Of a DNA stretch of 64,000 nucleotides, positions 11,875 through 20,300 are shown one piece after another. A program made the translations under genes and the position numbers. Origin of the DNA: Bifidobacterium vansinderenii (GTDB taxonomy: Bacteria > Actinomycetota > Actinomycetes > Actinomycetales > Bifidobacteriaceae). Numbering within the stretch: the first letter of the stretch is position 1; every line of letters starts with the position of its first letter. The notes beneath the pieces are model-generated. The model was not told the DNA's origin. It saw only the letters and a list, made by a program, of their open reading frames with translations, and did no database searches. The stretch lies in assembly GCF_002234915.1 (NCBI RefSeq), contig NZ_NEWD01000014.1, forward strand, positions 31,668 to 95,667, read 5' to 3'.

Positions 11875-13572
11875 TCAGCCGCGTAGGAACGAACAGGCGA
11901 TCCACAGCCTCACGCGCGACGCCTCCTGGCCAAGATCCAATCCGAGCAGACGTTCGATCTTGGCCAGACGATTCTCCACGGTATGACGATGCACGCCGAG
12001 CGCCTTGGCCGTGGCACCCACGTTGAACGAGACGGCAAGCAGCTCGCGGATGGTCACCATCAGCGCGTCGGATTCCTGCCGCGGCAGTCGGCGCAGTGGC
12101 CGAAGCAGTTCGACGGCGTAGGCGGTCGCCAGTTCCGAGCGAATCAGTTCATGCGCGGAAAGGTCGATGAGCGTTCGCTCGCCGCCCAGACGGTTGCGAT
12201 GCATGTCCTGCACGGCCGGAGCGAAGCATTCCCCCACGGAACGCCATGAAGGACATGTCGCGGAACCGCAGTAGCAGTCGTCGCGCGTGCACAGGGCTCC
12301 CAATACGGTCGACGAGTCGTCCTCGCCGACGATCAGCCACAACCGTCGATCATATATGCCGAAGACCGCCGCGCCGGAGCCGGGCATGGGGTCTGCGCCG
12401 GCATCTAGACGCTCATACAGTCGTTGTACGGCGTCATCACCATCCACACAGATCAGCCGCAGCGGCGGTCGTGGCATGGACGGCCAGAGCTCGCCTATCA
12501 TCGTCAGCATGGCGCCGCTGTGGCCGTCGGCGAGCGCGGAGAGCACCGCAGTGCGCAGCCGGCCGATGCGTCGTGCCGATGATTGCAGTCGCGGCACGAT
12601 GACCGACAGCACGTCGGCAGCGATCATGGTCAGCGAACGTAATTGCACGTCAGTGCGTGCGTCCTGTGGTGCGGCGATCACGATGATGCCGGTGAGCACG
12701 CCGCCGGGCGCGCCGTCGGATGGGGCACGGACCGCGCATGCGCAGTGGCTGTGGCCGTTCTGCGTGCCGAACACGGTGGTCAGTCCCGGGTTGGCGTGTG
12801 CCTGCGCGGCTTTGGAGGCGAGGCGCATGGCCCAGTCCTGGGCCTGTTTGCCGAAGGTGCGGTTGGAGATGTCGATCACCGTGCCGTCGGCGTCCACATA
12901 GGCCGCCCATCCTCCGAGTAGCCGGGCTGCGGCCGTGATCACGCCGTGAAGCGGGTTATCGTCGGCCGCGGCCTTGAGCATCTGCCGTTGCATGAGCAGG
13001 GACCGGCGCATGGTCTCGTCGTGGCGGTCGGCGATGGCCTGCGAGACGGTTTTGACGACGGCGAGGAACGGGATTTCCAATGGCACGTCGAACATCGGCA
13101 GTCCCGCGCGTGACGCCGCGTCGATGAGGGCGGCCGGCGCGGCCGGATGCTTGACGCCCACGCCGAATCCGACGGCGAGCACGCCGGCCTGTACCAGCTG
13201 GGAGATGTAGCAGTCGCACCACTGCCGGTATGCCTCGCGTTCGTCCGTGAAGCGGGCGGGCAGTCCGACGGCCTTGCGCGCGGACACCAGCAGCGCGTGA
13301 TCGTCGTCGGCGTCCATGGATTCCGTGGGGAAATTCGTGCCGGTGGTGAGCAGCACCTCGCCGGGCTCGCTCCACATGGCGATGTCGGCGATCTCGGCGG
13401 GGTGCACCCAGGATATGGGTCGATCGAGCGCGCCGGGCTCTCCGGGGCAGGTCAGTCGCAGACCCAGCCCCGGTTCGTCGAGCAGTCGACGAAGCGTGAT
13501 GCCGTCGGGCGTCTGGTCACGCTTCGATGAGGCGACGTTCATGTCGTTCGCGATTCCGGCCGGTTTCTCCAT
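11875..13572 (-). CDS. PucR/CdaR-family transcriptional regulator
   Basis: 565 residues. The N-terminal ~150 match the PucR sensory domain (TLRRLLDEPGLGLRL, then ISWVHPAEIADIAMWSEPGEVLLTTG). A GAF/GGDEF-like middle follows. The extreme C-terminus has the PucR helix-turn-helix, with GATAKALGVHRHTVENRLAKI as the recognition core. Such proteins usually activate nearby catabolic or uptake genes in response to a metabolite. It starts 18 bp after the pepN stop and so is probably on the pepN transcript; the peptide transporter follows. The start at 13572 lacks a clear Shine-Dalgarno, and ATG 13542 is an alternative. Confidence 0.88.
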   Translation of the reverse strand: MEKPAGIANDMNVASSKRDQTPDGITLRRLLDEPGLGLRLTCPGEPGALDRPISWVHPAEIADIAMWSEPGEVLLTTGTNFPTESMDADDDHALLVSARKAVGLPARFTDEREAYRQWCDCYISQLVQAGVLAVGFGVGVKHPAAPAALIDAASRAGLPMFDVPLEIPFLAVVKTVSQAIADRHDETMRRSLLMQRQMLKAAADDNPLHGVITAAARLLGGWAAYVDADGTVIDISNRTFGKQAQDWAMRLASKAAQAHANPGLTTVFGTQNGHSHCACAVRAPSDGAPGGVLTGIIVIAAPQDARTDVQLRSLTMIAADVLSVIVPRLQSSARRIGRLRTAVLSALADGHSGAMLTMIGELWPSMPRPPLRLICVDGDDAVQRLYERLDAGADPMPGSGAAVFGIYDRRLWLIVGEDDSSTVLGALCTRDDCYCGSATCPSWRSVGECFAPAVQDMHRNRLGGERTLIDLSAHELIRSELATAYAVELLRPLRRLPRQESDALMVTIRELLAVSFNVGATAKALGVHRHTVENRLAKIERLLGLDLGQEASRVRLWIACSFLRG

Positions 13573-13590
13573 GGATCCACGGATCCGCTA

Positions 13591-16188
13591 CTACTGCAAG
13601 GACTCGTTGTAGCGCTGCACGGCGAGGGTTCGCTTGGAACCGGCGAGGTTCTCGACGACGAGGCGCTTCAGCGCACGGTCGGCGTCCTCGTGGGCGGCGA
13701 GCCACTTGTCGCCGGCGGCCACCAGCGCGGCCGGGTCGGCGTAGCCCGGGTACAGACCGTTTAGCAGCGTTTCCGCCATGTGGTAGGTCTTGTTCTTCCA
13801 CACCCAGTCGATCACGTCGAAGTATTCGCTCACGTACGGGTCGGCGAGTTCGCGGCTGTCGGTGCCGGAGAACGCGTATGCCACGGCCTCCATCTGCGAG
13901 TTGGTCAGATCGTCGTTGTGCAGGGACTGGTCCCATGCCCAGCGCTTGGCCTCCACGGTGTTGATCGCGGCCTTGGCGCCCACGGCGAACTCACGGTTCT
14001 CGGTGGTGTCGCGGCGGGCCAGCTCCTCGTCGATGCCGGCGGCGTCGATGAGTCCCTGATCGGCGAGCGCGTGGACGAGCGACCAGCGCAGGTTGTTGTC
14101 GATGTCGAGTCCGGGCAGCGTGAGCGTGCCGTCGAGCAGTCCGCGCACGTGGGATTCGAACGCGTCGTCGTGACCGTAGCCGAGGTAGGCCTTGAGCAGC
14201 TGGAACTGGTTGTCGGAGCCGGCTTCGGCGGCGAGCGTGAGGGCCCACAGCTGTTCGGACACGTCCTTGAGCACGTCGGCGCGGCGAGCGGACGCCACGT
14301 AGTGGTGCGCGGTGGTGCTCACCTGGGCGATCGCGTAGCGGAAGGTGGTGGATTCGGTCTCGCTGGCAAGGACCTTGAGGCTCACAGCGATGAAGTCCTC
14401 GGCGGGCAGTTCGCCGTCGCGGGTCATGTCCCACAGACTCAGCCAGACCACGGCGCGGGTGAGTGCGTCGGCGAAGCGGTGGAGGTTCTTCAGGGCGAAG
14501 TCGAGCGAGGCGGCGTCGAGACGCAGCTTGGTGTAGGTCAGGTCGTCGTCGTTCACCATGATGAACGCCGGACGCTTGGCGCCTTCCGCTTCGGCGACCT
14601 CGGTGAGCTCGCCGTCCACGTCGAGTTCGATGCGCTTGGTGCGTACGACCTTGCCGGATTCATCGACGTCGTAGAAGCCGACGGCGAGGCGATGCACGCG
14701 CAGCACGTCATGCTCGGCGGGCGCGCTCTGGCGCAGCGCCAGTTTGGTAATCGTGCCGTCGGCGGCGGTCTCCAGTTCGGTGGCGATGGTGTTGATGCCG
14801 GCGGATTCAAGCCACTGGCGGCTCCATGCCGTCAGATCGCGACCGCTGGTCTTCTCGAGTTCGCCGAGCAGATCGGCCAGTGTGGCGTTGCCGTACGAGT
14901 GGGCGGTCAGATAGTTGTGGATGCCCTGGAAGAAGCGTTCGCGGCCCACGTAGAACACGAGCTGCTTGAGCACGGAGGCGCCCTTGGCGTAGGTGATGCC
15001 GTCGAAGTTCACGTACGTGTCGTTGAGGTCGTTGATGGGGGCGACGATCGGATGCGTGGTGGGCAGCTGGTCCTGGCGCAGCGCCCAGCTCTTCTCGCCG
15101 GCGCAGAACGTGGCCCAGTCGTTCGACCAGTCGGTGGCCTCCGCGGTGGCGAGCGTGGACATGAATTCGGCGAACGACTCGTTGAGCCACAGGTCGTTCC
15201 ACCACTTCATGGTCACCAGGTCGCCGAACCACATGTGGGCGAGCTCGTGCAGGATGGTCTCCACGCGGCGGTTGGCCAGCGCGTCGGTCACCTTGGATTC
15301 GAACACGTAGGAGTCGCGGATCGTCACGGTGCCGATGTTCTCCATGGCGCCGGCGTTGTATTCGGGCACGAACAGCTGGTCGTACTTGGCGTACGGGTAG
15401 GGCACGCCCCACTGTTCGTTGTAGAACGCGAAGCCCTTCTTGGTCACGTCGAACAGGTAGTCCACGTCCTTGGCCATGGCGTCCTTGAGTGCCTGACGGC
15501 AGTAGATGCCCATGGGCACGGTGCGACCGTCCTCGTTGGCGTATTCGGTGTGCCAGCTGGCGTACGGGCCGGCCACCAGTGCGGTCAAGTAGGAGCTCAT
15601 CACGGGCGTGGTGGCGAACGTCCAGCGACGGGAGGTCTCGGCGGACTTGTCGCCGAGCGTGCCGGGCTCGGTCGTCTGGTCCACGTCCTCGACGGATGCC
15701 ACGGTGCCGATGGAGATGACGTCCCACGACTTGGGCGCGGTCACCGTGAAGTCGAACGTGGCCTTGATGTCGGGCTGGTCGAACACGGCGTACATGCGGC
15801 GGGCGTCCGGCACCTCGAACTGCGTGTACAGGTATACATTGCCGTCGGAGGGGTCCACGCTGCGGTGCAGACCCTCGCCGGTGGTCGAATAGCGGCACAG
15901 CGCCCTGACGACGACCGTGTTGTGTTCGGCGAGATCGGCGAGCGCGACGCGCGAGTCGTCATAGACCGCGGCGTCGAGTACGGTGCCGTTGAGCGTGACG
16001 GATTCGACGGAGTCGGCGATCAGGTCGAGATAGGTCGTCTCCCCCGGCTTGGCGTCGAAGGTGACGGTGGTGTTCGACATGAAGGTCTTCGCGCCCTTCG
16101 TCAGATCAAGGTCGACCGTGTAGGCGGCGTTCGAGACGATGCCCGCGCGCTCCTCGGCTTCGGTTCTGGTGAGATTTGCTCCCGGCAT
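13591..16188 (-). CDS. pepN: Aminopeptidase N, M1 family
   Basis: Zinc aminopeptidase that removes N-terminal residues from peptides, most likely in the cytoplasm since no signal peptide is seen. From the ATG at 16188 (SD AAGGGG five bases upstream) it has 865 residues, normal for the family. The exopeptidase motif GAMEN is at 280-284. The zinc site HELAH is at 314-318, with the third ligand Glu337 in NESFAE exactly 19 residues after His318. Longer in-frame starts up to 16260 run into the terminator hairpin of the upstream gene and are rejected. The neighbouring regulator and oligopeptide transporter suggest that imported peptides are its substrates. Confidence 0.96.
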   Translation of the reverse strand: MPGANLTRTEAEERAGIVSNAAYTVDLDLTKGAKTFMSNTTVTFDAKPGETTYLDLIADSVESVTLNGTVLDAAVYDDSRVALADLAEHNTVVVRALCRYSTTGEGLHRSVDPSDGNVYLYTQFEVPDARRMYAVFDQPDIKATFDFTVTAPKSWDVISIGTVASVEDVDQTTEPGTLGDKSAETSRRWTFATTPVMSSYLTALVAGPYASWHTEYANEDGRTVPMGIYCRQALKDAMAKDVDYLFDVTKKGFAFYNEQWGVPYPYAKYDQLFVPEYNAGAMENIGTVTIRDSYVFESKVTDALANRRVETILHELAHMWFGDLVTMKWWNDLWLNESFAEFMSTLATAEATDWSNDWATFCAGEKSWALRQDQLPTTHPIVAPINDLNDTYVNFDGITYAKGASVLKQLVFYVGRERFFQGIHNYLTAHSYGNATLADLLGELEKTSGRDLTAWSRQWLESAGINTIATELETAADGTITKLALRQSAPAEHDVLRVHRLAVGFYDVDESGKVVRTKRIELDVDGELTEVAEAEGAKRPAFIMVNDDDLTYTKLRLDAASLDFALKNLHRFADALTRAVVWLSLWDMTRDGELPAEDFIAVSLKVLASETESTTFRYAIAQVSTTAHHYVASARRADVLKDVSEQLWALTLAAEAGSDNQFQLLKAYLGYGHDDAFESHVRGLLDGTLTLPGLDIDNNLRWSLVHALADQGLIDAAGIDEELARRDTTENREFAVGAKAAINTVEAKRWAWDQSLHNDDLTNSQMEAVAYAFSGTDSRELADPYVSEYFDVIDWVWKNKTYHMAETLLNGLYPGYADPAALVAAGDKWLAAHEDADRALKRLVVENLAGSKRTLAVQRYNESLQ

Positions 16189-16261
16189 GGATTCCCCTTC
16201 CTTGTTCGTTTGCATGTCGCCATACATATTGCCGCATGCATATGCCGCGTATATATACAAC

Positions 16262-16288
16262 GCTCCCCTCCGTAGGGCGGAGGGGAGC
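16262..16288 (-). terminator. Strong hairpin after RNase J gene
   Basis: GCTCCCCTCCG and CGGAGGGGAGC form a perfect 11-bp stem with a 5-base loop, followed on the minus strand by GTTGTATATATA. It lies between the rnj stop and the pepN start. Confidence 0.8.
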
Positions 16289-16315
16289 CGATGCGTGATA
16301 TGGCCGTGGTGCCGG

Positions 16316-18130
16316 CTACTGCTGGTCCACGTCCTGGGCGATGTCGGCCACGACGGGCACGATCATCGGACGACGGTGCAGCTTGCGGGCGACCCAGCTG
16401 CCCAGCGTACGGCGCATGATCTGCTGCAGCTGGTGGGTGCTCTTGGTGCCCTGCATCATGGCGTCCTCGAGGTTCTGCACGATCTGCGACTGCACCTGCT
16501 TGAACTCGCTCTCGTCCTCGGCCACGGCGTTGAGGTAGATCTTCGGGCCGTTGACCACTTCGCTGGTCTCGGTGTCCACCACCACGAAGCTGGAGACAAA
16601 GCCCTCGGTGCCGAGGATGCGACGCTTCTCGAGCTCGTCGTCGGTGAGTTCGCCGACCGAGTCGCCGTCCACGTACACGTAGTTGCACGGCACGGAGCCG
16701 ACGATCGCGGCCTGACCGTGGTAGAGATCCACCACGTCGCCGTCCTCGGCGAGCACCACGTTCTGCGGATCCACGCCGGTCTTCACGGCGATCAGGCCGT
16801 TGGCGACCAGATGGCGGTTCTCGCCGTGGATCGGCATAGCGCACTTGGGCTTGACGATGTTGTACATGTACAGCAGCTCGCCCTCGTTGCAGTGGCCGGA
16901 CACGTGCACAGCCGCGTTGTCGCGGTTCACCACGCGGGCGCCCAGCTGCACGAGCTTGTTGATCACCTTGTACACGCCGTGCTCGTTGCCCGGGATCAGG
17001 GAGCTGGCGAGGATCACGGTGTCGAACTCGTTGACCTTGATGTACGGGTGGTTGCCGTCGGCGATGCGGCCGAGCGCGGCCATCGGCTCGCCCTGGGAGC
17101 CGGTGCACATGAAGACGAGCTTGTCGTCCTGCACGTCGTCGGCCTGCTTCATGTCGATGACGGTGTTCTCGGGGATGTGCAGATAGCCCAGATCGGAGGC
17201 GATGCCCATGTTGCGAACCATGGAGCGGCCCACGAACACCACCTTGCGGCCGTACTTGTGCGCGGCGTCGACCACCTGCTGCACGCGGTGCACGTGGCTG
17301 GAGAAGCTGGCGACGATGATCTTGCGCTTCGCCTCGGCGAACACGCGGTCGAGCGCCGGGCCGATGGAGGTTTCCGGCTTGACGAAGCCGGGCACCTCGG
17401 CGTTGGTGGAATCCATCATGAGCAGATCGACGCCCTGCTCGCCCAGACGGCCGAACTCCACCAGATCGGTGATGCGGTGGTCGAGCGGCAGCTGGTCGAG
17501 CTTGATGTCGCCCGTGTCGATGAGGCTGCCGGCCGGGGTCTTGACGAACACGGCGAGCGCATCGGGGATGGAGTGGGTCACGGTGACGAACTCGAGGTTG
17601 AACGGACCGACCTTGAGACGGTCGCGGCCCTCGACCTCCACCTTGGTGGGGTTGAGGTGATGCTCCTTGCACTTGGCGTCCACGAAGCCGAGCGTGAGCT
17701 TGGAGCCGATCAGCGGGATGTCGGGACGCAGCTTGAGCAGGTAGGGCACGCCGCCGATGTGGTCCTCGTGGCCGTGCGTGAGCACCAGGGCCTCGACCTT
17801 GTCGAGACGGTCCTTGATGTAGCTGAAATCAGGCAGGATGAGATCGACGCCCGGCTGTTCCTCCTCGGGGAAGAGCACGCCGCAGTCGATGAGCAGCAGG
17901 TGACCGTTGTATTCGATCACGTTCATGTTGCGGCCGATCTCGCCCAGACCGCCCAGCGGCACGATGCGCATGGAGCCCTTGCGGTACTTCGGAGGAGCGA
18001 TCAGCTCCTGCTGCTGGGGCTTGGACTGCTGGGCGGGCTTGCGGCCGCCGCGACGGGAGCCACCGCTCCTGCGGGATCCGCCGCGCTTCTTGTTGTTGGA
18101 ATTGGTGTTCTGGTTTGTTTCTTTGGCCAT
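16316..18130 (-). CDS. rnj: Ribonuclease J
   Basis: Metallo-beta-lactamase/beta-CASP ribonuclease for mRNA decay and rRNA maturation. It has 604 residues. An N-terminal tail of about 45 residues is rich in Arg, Gly, Asn and Gln and probably disordered and RNA-binding. The core begins at RIVPLGGLGEIGRN. The catalytic zinc motif THGHEDHIGG is at 118-127, with HGHEDH at 119-124. SGHCNEGEL and IHGENRHL in the beta-CASP part are also typical. The ATG at 18130 has only a weak AAGAGA. It lies just downstream of dapA on the same strand; a dapA-rnj pairing is common in actinobacteria. Confidence 0.96.
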   Translation of the reverse strand: MAKETNQNTNSNNKKRGGSRRSGGSRRGGRKPAQQSKPQQQELIAPPKYRKGSMRIVPLGGLGEIGRNMNVIEYNGHLLLIDCGVLFPEEEQPGVDLILPDFSYIKDRLDKVEALVLTHGHEDHIGGVPYLLKLRPDIPLIGSKLTLGFVDAKCKEHHLNPTKVEVEGRDRLKVGPFNLEFVTVTHSIPDALAVFVKTPAGSLIDTGDIKLDQLPLDHRITDLVEFGRLGEQGVDLLMMDSTNAEVPGFVKPETSIGPALDRVFAEAKRKIIVASFSSHVHRVQQVVDAAHKYGRKVVFVGRSMVRNMGIASDLGYLHIPENTVIDMKQADDVQDDKLVFMCTGSQGEPMAALGRIADGNHPYIKVNEFDTVILASSLIPGNEHGVYKVINKLVQLGARVVNRDNAAVHVSGHCNEGELLYMYNIVKPKCAMPIHGENRHLVANGLIAVKTGVDPQNVVLAEDGDVVDLYHGQAAIVGSVPCNYVYVDGDSVGELTDDELEKRRILGTEGFVSSFVVVDTETSEVVNGPKIYLNAVAEDESEFKQVQSQIVQNLEDAMMQGTKSTHQLQQIMRRTLGSWVARKLHRRPMIVPVVADIAQDVDQQ

Positions 18131-18193
18131 TCTCTTGTTTTCTGTTGTTACTTGCCCCCGCCTATACGGGAGCGACGCTTGGTTGGTCTGCGA

Positions 18194-19099
18194 TCAGAGC
18201 AGACCGGCAGCGCGCATGCCGGCTTCGGCCTTGGCGATCTGCGCCGCATTGGGGCCGATGTTGGGCAGACGCATGGTGGTGTCGGGAATGTAGCCCTTGA
18301 CCTTGCAGGCGGCCTTGGCCATCACGGCCTGATAGCCGTCGCCGTTCAGGGAGTGCACCAGCGGCGCCAGCTGGTTGGCAAGACGGCGCGCGGTGGCGAT
18401 ATCACCCTCGTTGAAGGCCTCGACGAGCTGACGCATCGGGTTGCTGGCCACGTGGGCGATCACCGAGATGATGCCGACCGCGCCGATGGACAGGAACGGC
18501 AGGAACAGGCCGTCGTCGCCGGAGTACCATGCCAGTCCGGTGCGCTGCTGCTTCTCGACCGCCGCGGCGAGATCGCCGGTGGCGTCCTTGACGGCCTTAA
18601 CATGCTCGAGCTCGGCGAGACGATCGTAGGTCTCGACGGACACCTTCAGTCCGGTGCGGCCCGGCACGTCGTACACGATGATCGGCTTCTCCGCAACCTC
18701 ATCGACGGCCTTGTAGTGGCCGACGACGCCCTCCTGGCTCGGACGCGAATAGTACGGCATGACGACGAGCACGGCATCCGCGCCCGCCTCCTGGGTCTGC
18801 TCCACCATGCGCACGGTGTGCGCGGTGTCGTTGGAGCCGGCGCCGGAAATCACCGGCACGTCCACGGCTTCCTTGACGGCCTTGACCAGCGCCACCTTCT
18901 CATCCATGTGCGTGACCGGGGATTCACCGGTGGTGCCATTGACCACCAGGCCATCGGCGCCATCGGCGACCAGATGCCGGGCCAGAGCCTGAGCGGCCTC
19001 GTAATCCACGTGGCCGTCAGCGGTCATCGGCGTGACCATGGCGGGAAGGATGCGCCCGAACGGGGCAGGGTCAAGAAGATGCATAGTACCGTCACTCAT
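18194..19099 (-). CDS. dapA: 4-hydroxy-tetrahydrodipicolinate synthase
   Basis: Condenses pyruvate with aspartate semialdehyde, the first committed step to lysine and diaminopimelate. The 301 residues from ATG 19099 match the family. The NGTTGES loop is at 54-60. Tyr143 in IIVYDVPGRTG and the Schiff-base Lys171 in VKDATGD are in place. The start is not certain: the ribosome site (GGTAAGCG) is weak, and ATG 19084 (MHLLDPAPFG) is possible. The gene that normally follows in the pathway, dapB, lies 2.6 kb away on the other strand. Confidence 0.94.
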   Translation of the reverse strand: MSDGTMHLLDPAPFGRILPAMVTPMTADGHVDYEAAQALARHLVADGADGLVVNGTTGESPVTHMDEKVALVKAVKEAVDVPVISGAGSNDTAHTVRMVEQTQEAGADAVLVVMPYYSRPSQEGVVGHYKAVDEVAEKPIIVYDVPGRTGLKVSVETYDRLAELEHVKAVKDATGDLAAAVEKQQRTGLAWYSGDDGLFLPFLSIGAVGIISVIAHVASNPMRQLVEAFNEGDIATARRLANQLAPLVHSLNGDGYQAVMAKAACKVKGYIPDTTMRLPNIGPNAAQIAKAEAGMRAAGLL

Positions 19100-19132
19100 A
19101 TCGCTTACCGTACTTCGGATTGTGGACTCGGA

Positions 19133-19185
19133 CACGGCAATGTCCATAATCCGCGAGTGCGGATAACCGCGATTCCATTGCCGTG
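19133..19185 (-). terminator. Nested hairpin between the ADP-ribosylglycohydrolase gene and dapA
   Basis: CACGGCAATG (19133-19142) pairs perfectly with CATTGCCGTG (19176-19185). Inside it ATCCGC (19149-19154) pairs with GCGGAT (19159-19164). The position fits a terminator for the upstream gene, but it also sits within 50 bp of the dapA start and could act in the dapA leader. Confidence 0.55.
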
Positions 19186-19254
19186 CCCCAGCCGGCGATA
19201 CTCGGTTTCGGATCCGGTCACGAAGCCGTCCTTGATCGCCCGTTCGCCCGACTT

Positions 19255-20172
19255 CTACTCCGCGGATTCGGGCTGCCAGTCGGGCAGCGACGAGACCGCC
19301 TTGCCGATCCATTGGTCCAGCAAATTCGCACCGCGTATCTCACCGGCCCATGGATTGGCGTCGAATCCGTAGACGATGCCGGCGAGCGCCCCGGCCACCG
19401 CCGCCGTGGTATCGGAATCGCTGCCCAGATTCACCGCCGCACGCACGCAGTCGGCATAGCAGTCGGTCGTCACCAGACACCAGAACGCGGCCCTGAGCGT
19501 ATCGAGCACGAATCCCCCGGACCTGATCTGGTTGCGGGGCGCAGTGCGGATGTTCTCCAGTCCGGCGATCCCGCAGGCCTTGTCGATCGCCGCGATCCGG
19601 CGCGCACGCACTATTTTGCCGTCTCCGGCAGGCGTGCCGGACAACCATCCATCCGATTCCGCGATCAGCAACCGTGCGGCATGGATGAACCGCACACATG
19701 CGCTCGCGCTGATCTCATGCGCATGGGTGACGGCGCTCGCCGCGCGGATGTCGTCGTCGGAGCAGTCGACGAACGCCAGCGGGATGATGCGCATCAGGCT
19801 GCCGTTGCCGTTGTCACGCTCGCCGGTCTGCCCCTTGCCGCTGCCCAGAGCGATGCTGGTCGTGTTGCCGATGTCGAACACGTCGCCGTCGGGCGTGTAT
19901 TCGCCGTTTCGCGCCCATGCAAGGAACTTCCCCCGCATGTCGTCGGCATTCACCACACCGTTGGTGTCGGCCAGAGAATCGAGCGTGCCGAGCATCATCG
20001 CGGTGTCGTCGGACCAGGTGCCGGCCGGCTTGTAATGGGTGCCATTGCCGATCATGTCGGTGCACTGGAAGGAATCACGCGACTTGAACTCGAACGGCAC
20101 ACCAAGCGCGTCGCCGACCGCCTGTCCATACACCGCACCCCTGAGTCGTGCAGACATTACATCATTCAACAT
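19255..20172 (-). CDS. ADP-ribosylglycohydrolase family protein (DraG-like)
   Basis: 305 residues, all-alpha dinuclear-metal hydrolase family. The N-terminal GAVYGQAVGDALGVPFEF, the metal-binding GTWSDDTAMM (Ser54-Asp55-Asp56-Thr57), NGSLMR and the C-terminal NLGSDSDTTAAVAGALAG are all present, so the metal site looks intact. Members remove ADP-ribose from proteins, nucleic acids or small molecules; the substrate here cannot be told. No ADP-ribosyltransferase gene is visible nearby. The ATG at 20172 has AAGGGGG upstream. The gene is divergent from the MFS gene to its right. Confidence 0.88.
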   Translation of the reverse strand: MLNDVMSARLRGAVYGQAVGDALGVPFEFKSRDSFQCTDMIGNGTHYKPAGTWSDDTAMMLGTLDSLADTNGVVNADDMRGKFLAWARNGEYTPDGDVFDIGNTTSIALGSGKGQTGERDNGNGSLMRIIPLAFVDCSDDDIRAASAVTHAHEISASACVRFIHAARLLIAESDGWLSGTPAGDGKIVRARRIAAIDKACGIAGLENIRTAPRNQIRSGGFVLDTLRAAFWCLVTTDCYADCVRAAVNLGSDSDTTAAVAGALAGIVYGFDANPWAGEIRGANLLDQWIGKAVSSLPDWQPESAE

Positions 20173-20288
20173 TTCATACCCCCTTCATCTCGACGATCAT
20201 TGTCATTCCTTATGGTAGCCGCCCACACAAAGGGTGGCAGAATTTTGCAGTCGCCGAACAAAACCGCTGCCATACGCAATCACGGCGA

Positions 20289-20300
20289 TATGATGTGCGG
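20289..20300 (+). promoter_or_regulatory. Candidate -10 box for a leaderless MFS transcript
   Basis: TATGAT at 20289-20294 would place the transcription start at about 20301, which is the GTG proposed as the first codon. No Shine-Dalgarno is visible upstream of that GTG, consistent with leaderless translation, which is common in actinobacteria. The -35 region is not recognisable. Confidence 0.35.

Noticed and set aside
16189..16260. Upstream in-frame start for aminopeptidase N
   Set aside because: It would begin against the rnj terminator hairpin, while ATG 16188 has a strong Shine-Dalgarno.
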